Below are positions 58,149-64,000 of a DNA stretch of 64,000 nt, in pieces. A program made the position numbers and the translations under genes. Position 1 is the first letter of the stretch, and every line of letters starts with the position of its first letter. Under the pieces are notes generated by a model. It searched no databases, was not told the origin of the DNA, and worked only from the letters and a program-made list of their open reading frames with translations. The stretch is from Gaeumannomyces sp. JS-464 (taxonomy: Eukaryota; Ascomycota; Sordariomycetes; Magnaporthales; Magnaporthaceae), in assembly GCA_002197995.1 (NCBI GenBank), contig NGZR01000003.1, positions 6,262,001 through 6,326,000 of the forward strand. The letters are read 5' to 3'.

Positions 58149-59819
58149 GATGTATGTATGTCTTCCACACACACACGCTGCAAGGACGTCGCGTCCTGCA
58201 GCGCCTGCTTCCAGGCTGGGTGTGTGCTTAGCTGGAGGAATCGGGGATAGCTCCGCTGCACGTGGTTGCATTGGCACGAGAGGAAACAAAAATAATAAAG
58301 CGACTGCAGCTGCATGCAAGCTGGATGATCATGTCACTATCACACATTGCCTTGGCCTTCCCCGAGTGGAACGCGCAGACGCACGCACTTTGCTAGGCGC
58401 TTTTTTTTTTTTTTTTTGTTTGCTTCTTCGTCTTCTCTTCTTCGTCCTGGACAGCCCAGCCCGACCACTTCCGAATGCCCGCATTTTGTCCCATGCCCCC
58501 TGGTTCTATTCTCTTGGACCGGGACCGTTTGTTCCGGCGGATGGGCCGACGGGGCGGAACAAACAACCAAGTCCGTGTTTCTATTTTTGGGATCGAGGGC
58601 TACGCTGCACTTGAAGGCCTTTGCTCGTGGTGTTGCGTTAGTTGGTCTTGTATGTACGGTGCTGTGCTGTTGGTGATTGGGAGATCAATGTGAAGGAAAG
58701 GAATCAGGGGAACAAGCAACCATTTTGCGAAACGCAGAGAAGGGGAAGGAAAAAAAAAAAAAAGGGTAGGACCCGTAGCGCGCGCATATTCACACACGCT
58801 AAAAGCGCACGCGCATCCTCTGCGACCAACATCCAAATAAGCGCAGAAAAGCGCGACATCGTCCCGTCCCGCCAGAGCCTCAGCACCGCCAGGCTGTTTC
58901 TGACCTGACGCAAAGTGTTCCTGCAATCTGCCTGCCTGGCTGCCCGCCCAAGCGGCAATGACAGACGCAGTATAGAGGCCCCATGTCTCCTGCAAAGACC
59001 CGTGGTGCCTAGCACGAGACTTTGTGTATGTATATTTCCCTGCCGCAATGCTTCGGCCAGGCCAGAGGTTTGGAGGATATTTACGTGGGCAGTTTCTGCC
59101 AAACCTCAGGTATCCAGACGAGCGCGGTTTCGGAACTCGCTATTGGGTGTTCGCGATTCTTGCATATCCCGTGTGCTCGCATCATTGTGCCCAGGTCCTC
59201 AAAAGCATCGACGGCTCCAGAGTGTGGAAATGTATAAATGCGGCAGAACTGTCACTCTACGCAGCGAAAGGAGTTCTTCCAACGTGGGCCTGTCTGAGAG
59301 GATATCTTTACTTGTTCGCTTAATTGGTATCTGATGCGAAAGCCTTTCGGCACCTTGGATAATAATAGGACGCTATCGGGATACCAAGACGTGAAGTGTC
59401 GAGGAACCAAACCCGTTGTCCATGATATTGAAGACAAGGGGGAGAAGAAGAACAAATGCAAGACAAAACCAACGCAACAACATTCAACTAATAAACATTC
59501 GGGGTATAAGCCTGTGTCCTTCCCACAGTCTATTGAAAACGGCGAGGAAACCAAGCCAGTAAGGACAATATACCACCCCGGAACTCCAGGAAAAAAGAAA
59601 AAAAAGGTAGCAATGTGAATATAGAAGAACAGTAGGGCGATCCGGGAGCCGCAATATGTTGGGAATGTCGTGCTGCCCCAATGATCAAATCACCGGAAGA
59701 AGCCCCGGATCCCTTGAACCATCACCCCTCGGTGGAGGCCCCCGACCTTAGCCCATCGGCTCCCCGACTTGACTGACGACGATCTGTAACCTGTTGACGC
59801 CCGGGCAGCCCTGTCTGGG

Positions 59820-62800
59820 TCATGTCCCTTTATCGGATCCGGCCAAAGAGTCTCGTCGAAAAACTTGGAATCGTGCAGAAGGCCGGCGGCTAAGCTGTAT
59901 GCTGCTCTTTGACGAGGCAGGGGGCACCAGCGATCCCGGCAGTGCCTGGCTGCCAAAGTCTGAGAACCCAAACTTATCGACAGCCGTGTCCGAAAAAGAC
60001 ATTACCGTTGACATGCCTTGCTCGCCGTATTCGTCGGGGGAGAGCTCCGAGAGCGGCATTGTCGAGACGCTTTTTGTTTCAATCGTGGCTGGGCAGGAGC
60101 CGCGCCTCTCCTCCGAGGCGGCAAAAGCCCACACGGCGCTGACTGGATCTGCTGTCGTCTTGAAACCAGAACCGACGTGCTCATCAGGGCTGGTGGTCTT
60201 GGATACGCTCGCTACGCTACCAGATCTCCTCGAGAAAGTGCTCGCGATGCTGGCGACGCTCAGCTTGCGCATCATGGACGATGCCCCAGTCCGAACCAGG
60301 TGCTCGCCCCGCCCACGGGCCGTCATGCCCGGAAAGGGCAAAACCTCTCGAGTCCAGACATCTGAGAGGAGCCCCTCAAGTCTCGCCCGTTCCGATCTCG
60401 ATGGCGTCAACAAGGACACTCGGTTCGGGGGTCCTAGTAGTGACAGTGACCTCTGCGGTCCACGCTTCGATGACGCCGATGAGGGCGCCGCCGTCTCCTT
60501 TTCCAGGCTCGTGTTTTTGAGGACGACTTGGCAAAGCGAAGATTTGGGCCCCACGGTTGTGGCCCGGTGTATTGATATCCTTCGAGCTATTGTGCCTGTA
60601 AAAGCGATGTCAGTAGTTACTCGGAAGGACTTCCCTCACCCATAGTGAAGGAATGGAGAGAGGTCAGCTGGAGGGCATACGAACCTGGCTTTCCAAACAC
60701 GGTTCCCAAACTCTTGATATTTAACGAGAGGGCACAGAATCCCATCGGGTCGGCTGCGCGCGAGTCTTCACTGGCCGCCGAGTGCCCAAGACGACCGCGC
60801 CACTCCTGACCCTCTTTGGGACTGCAGGCCGTCATGATAATCTCATACAACTCATAGTCGCACTCGAATACCAGCTTCCACGAGTGTGGCGCCGTATGAC
60901 ATTGTATCCCTGGAGTCATGTCAGTGCCATGATTCGAACGACCGGGGTGCCCCTCTCGGGACAGGATCTGGAGAATGGACAGCGCAAAGGCATGTGATCG
61001 GCCTCACTCACCTCTGCCATTGTCGGCATCCTCGACCTTGAGATTTGCCAGCTCTATGCAGAGAAGTATCGTGTATATCTGGTCGGCCCTGCCGGCCGCT
61101 GCGATACAGAGCCAGTCGCGATAGAGTAGGCATATCAGATACTGTCCGGTGACAGCATCTTTGGTTTGCCAGCAGACGTGGAGGACGCCGCAAAGCTGAA
61201 TGTGCCCAAACGAGCGGACGCGATTCTTGGAAGCCGCATCCAGCCTCTTGAATAGCGACAGAAAATGGTCAGCTCTGTAGACTAGTAGCGGCCGGATGTG
61301 GCTGCATCCTTCTACAGAGGGTACATACCTGGTCCGGGAAGACGAGGCGGTCCTGAAGCAGCCAGGTTCTCTCGAGAGTAGTTTTCATTTGAGGGTCGTC
61401 CGTCGCCCGGTTGATTTCGCCTGTGGCTTCCCGGAGGCGAACCAGAGCATCCTCAATCACCATGTGTGAATGAGGGCAATCGAAAACGGGCGTGTGTTTG
61501 AGGAGCTCCGCGAAAAGCAACGGGTACTTGCACACGCGTTGGATCGGCTGGGATTCAGAACATATCAGCACCCGTACCCAAGACTCTATCAAGGAAGCAG
61601 GCCAAGGAGGGCATGGCAAGGGCATGCCATACCTTGACGAGTAGGTCCCCGATGGTCAGAGACTTTTTGGAGGAAAAGTCATCATGACTGTTCATTGGCC
61701 CGATAGACGCGGCGAGCGCTTCTAGTCCCTTTTGATATTTCTCCCAGTCCGCAAGGGTCCGACGGGCGAGGTTGACGTCGTTCATCATGAGCTCGTACTT
61801 GGCCCCGTATTCCTCATATATGAAGAACCGGTTCATCTAGCGTGTCAATGGAGGGCATTAGCAGGTGGTAGACGCGGAGCAAAACCGCATGGCGGGGGCT
61901 ACAATCCAGACCGTTCAGAAAAATCCCCTACCTTGGCGATGAATATCTTGGCTACCTCGGCAGCCACTTGAGGCTCGGCCATCATCTCGGGGGCCTCCTG
62001 TAGCCATGAATCCCCGTTGTTGTCCTCCGGGACGGGACCGAGGTTATTGCGAGCCCCTGAAGGCGTCTCAGCTTGCGTGTATTCCGAATGCGGCACGGCC
62101 CGGTGCAGCTCGCCAAGGAGCTCTTCGTGCAGCTCCACTATCTCCGTCATGTTTTGGTTTATGGATGATCGGAGCCCGGGGACTTGGGTTGGTAGTGACG
62201 CCAGGATCGTCACATACACCTAAAGCCATGCTTAGCTCCAGCCACGGACGGGTCTGGGTGGTACGTTGGGGAGGAGAGCTAGTGCCTACATTCATCAGGA
62301 AGCGCACATCTCTAATGTAGCCCTCTTCGGTGTTTATCAGCTCCTCGAGTATGCGACGTCGCTGCATGGCGCGCTCGGCAACGGCTGGGTCCATAGCCGC
62401 GGCTCTGCCGGGATATTGGCTATCCTCTGATAACCTCACCCCCGAGAGGGATGCCCTGCTGCTGCGGTCTGTCCGCGAGTGGGCCTTGGAAGAGACGACA
62501 TTTATACCCAGCTTGGATCGGCCAAGGACGCTGAAGCTGGCGAGGCTGATGCTGGGGCTCTTCAAGGCGGTAATGAAGGCGAAGGACGAGTCTGACGATG
62601 AGTGCCGGCGGTGACGATTGTAGTTCGCGGGCTTGGTCACCTCGGCATCGATCGAGAGGAACTGGGCCGCGGGGATGTCCAAGTCAAGGTTCTGGCGCCG
62701 CTGTTCTCCGCGCTTGCGCAAGGTATTCATCCACTTGTGAAAGGGCTTTCGGGACTTATCGGCCGGCAAGGTCAGCTCAGGAGCAGGAAGACGGCTTGGG

Positions 62801-63138
62801 ATCGGCTCGAGGGGCGGCGATGGGGGTTCGGGGAACTCGTCAGCGTCACAGGCGTCGCCGTTGTTGTTTAAAATGAAATGCAACGAGGCCAGGTTGTCTT
62901 CGGTCTGCCAATCATGGCCGGGCCCCTCATGCAAGTCATCTCCCGAGGTGAGCAACACGCCGCCGTCGGGGGCGGGGTCCACATGTGAGGACGCTGGCTC
63001 TGGCGTGTGGAGTTCAGCAGGCGCAACGGACGCGGGCGGGCTGCTTGGTCGGCTCGGGCGGCTGACGATCACCGACCCTGTCGACGGGGCCGGAGAGTCT
63101 GGCCGGGGCTCGGGGTTCGCCGGGGCCATAGTGGTCAT
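59820..63138 (-). CDS. Rho guanine nucleotide exchange factor (DH plus PH-like domain)
   Basis: A RhoGEF that loads GTP on a Rho-family GTPase, acting at the cell cortex in polarity or wall control. Seven exons: 63138..62290, 62219..61932, 61836..61633, 61547..61329, about 61281..61012, 60909..60685, 60595..59820; about 943 residues. The disordered N terminus (270 residues) is followed by the DH domain: RRRILEELINTEEGYIRDV (CR1), AKIFIAK, MNRFFIYEEYGAKYE, LLVKPIQRVCKYPLLFAELL (CR3), then a PH-like region (NRVRSFGHIQLCGVLHVC, YLICLLYRDWLCI, HSWKLVFECDYELYE, EGQEWRGRL) and a Ser-rich C terminus. No CNH domain, so it is not Rom2-like. All exon joins are in phase except exons 4/5, where one base seems missing near 61281. 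Start is the first ATG (MTTMAPANPEP); the frame is open upstream but without ATG. Confidence 0.88.
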
Positions 63139-64000
63139 GGTAGGGCTGGTCGGGTGGAAAAGAATGGAATTGCTCGAAAAGAGCAACAGAACAAAGACCA
63201 AGAAACGAAAGATGCAAAACCCAAAGATCCATCCAAGGATTGCCTGCCTCCCGATGCCCGCAGATGGCGGACTCAAAACATGATTGAAGAGTCAGGGCGG
63301 ACGGGGATAGGGCATGGTGGCAGGTCGAGCTGCAGAGTCGTCGGGCGTCGGAGAGGGACAGGAGATGGCGGCAGCTCTGGAAGATGTACCTGTCGCTGCG
63401 CCGGGCCCAGGAGACGGCCGCAGGACCCTCGACAAGCCCGCAGATGCAGACGGGACGATGGGGAGAAGGAGGGGGGCGCATTCAAGGATCCTCCCGGTGC
63501 CCAGGCGGTCCTGTCGCGAGCCGGCTGTCCTCAAGTTGGCCGTTCCAACTTTGGCTGGAGGTGTTGCCTGCTGCGGACGAAAAGAACCGAATGGGGACGG
63601 GACGGCCCCTTATGGGTTGGAGGGGGCGGCCATTCGTTGCCGGCGTTGGGAAGGCACGATGGCCCGTTGCGCGCGCGGGCGCAGGCTCGCGCTCATGAGA
63701 GGAGGCACGACTCCACTACCGTTGAAACAACATGCACTCAATAACAAGGCGGAGGGCCTGTGCTGCCCCTGGACTTCACGCCTGCCCCATGACACGGTGC
63801 GTGTGCGTGACCGCTAGAGGGCATTCGGGCGTTCTAGCGAGGCCGCCCCCTTATATGGGCCGTGGACAGCGCGATACCGGCGTCGATCGCTGGACCCTGA
63901 AACCATGCGCCGCCTGCCTAGGCGACGCGAGCTCCAGCTGACTGGGCTGTCGTGCGCCCGGAAATCTACGGTACTATACCTCTGCCTGCCGACGTATGCC
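63139..64000. other. Upstream region of the RhoGEF to the window edge
   Basis: Promoter and leader of the RhoGEF. Short GC-rich open frames on both strands have no recognisable content. Confidence 0.4.

Larger units (their letters stand above)
51633..59819. other. 8.2-kb region without a recognised gene
   Basis: I see no recognisable protein on either strand. The left 0.9 kb is probably promoter and leader of the membrane-protein gene. Notable DNA: GGGCCTCT direct repeats near 53436-53460, a CCAG/GGCT inverted repeat at 57305-57417, an AGGTAGG element at 58131-58148, T runs at 58401-58417 and A runs at 58750-58763. Short open frames occur throughout but none shows family motifs. Multi-exon genes without long exons could be missed here. 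Confidence 0.45.

Noticed and set aside
63139..63276. N-terminal extension of the RhoGEF with a hydrophobic segment
   Set aside because: The open frame continues upstream but the only initiator is a TTG codon; the first ATG at 63138 is the better start.

Overview
The window is nuclear DNA of a filamentous ascomycete (Pezizomycotina, most likely a Sordariomycete). Introns are short (about 65-215 nt) with GT-AG ends and CTAAC-type branch sites. The gene set is that of a mould: a class IV chitin synthase with its Skt5/Chs4 activator, a CYP59-like P450, a fungal RhoGEF and fungal MICOS and OPA3-like proteins. Intergenic DNA is long, GC-moderate and rich in poly-A/poly-T runs. I see no rRNA, convincing tRNA, CRISPR array or recognisable transposon.

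Layout: eIF3f (minus, cut by the left edge) faces Utp25 (plus, to 3.4 kb). The mitoribosomal protein bL17m (minus) faces the MICOS subunit Mic12 (plus, 3.7-6.1 kb). An unrecognised charged protein (6.9-7.6 kb), a small basic protein (minus, 7.9-8.2 kb) and a Ser/Arg-rich hypothetical (10.2-11.7 kb) follow. A tyrosine-phosphatase-like protein (minus, 12.5-13.6 kb) faces a cytochrome P450 (plus, 14.5-16.3 kb). The Skt5/Chs4 chitin synthase activator (minus, 17.7-20.4 kb) faces, across 6.9 kb, its presumed client, a class IV chitin synthase (plus, 27.3-31.1 kb). A WD40 protein (plus, 34.5-37.3 kb) and a Polo-like kinase (minus, 39.1-42.2 kb) come next, then an OPA3-like protein (43.8-44.5 kb), a small four-exon gene of unknown function (45.1-46.0 kb) and an Rtc3/SBDS-like protein (47.0-47.6 kb). 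A four-pass membrane protein (minus, 51.0-51.6 kb), an 8-kb stretch without a recognisable gene and a seven-exon RhoGEF (minus, 59.8-63.1 kb) close the window.

Two themes run through it. Several genes lie head to head with a partner of related function: translation/ribosome assembly, mitochondrial proteins, and cell-wall chitin synthesis. Second, most of the larger genes carry single-base indels, usually a missing base in a short G/C run, that break otherwise well-conserved proteins. The pattern across unrelated and essential genes points to consensus errors in the assembly rather than to pseudogenes, so gene spans below follow protein conservation across the breaks.
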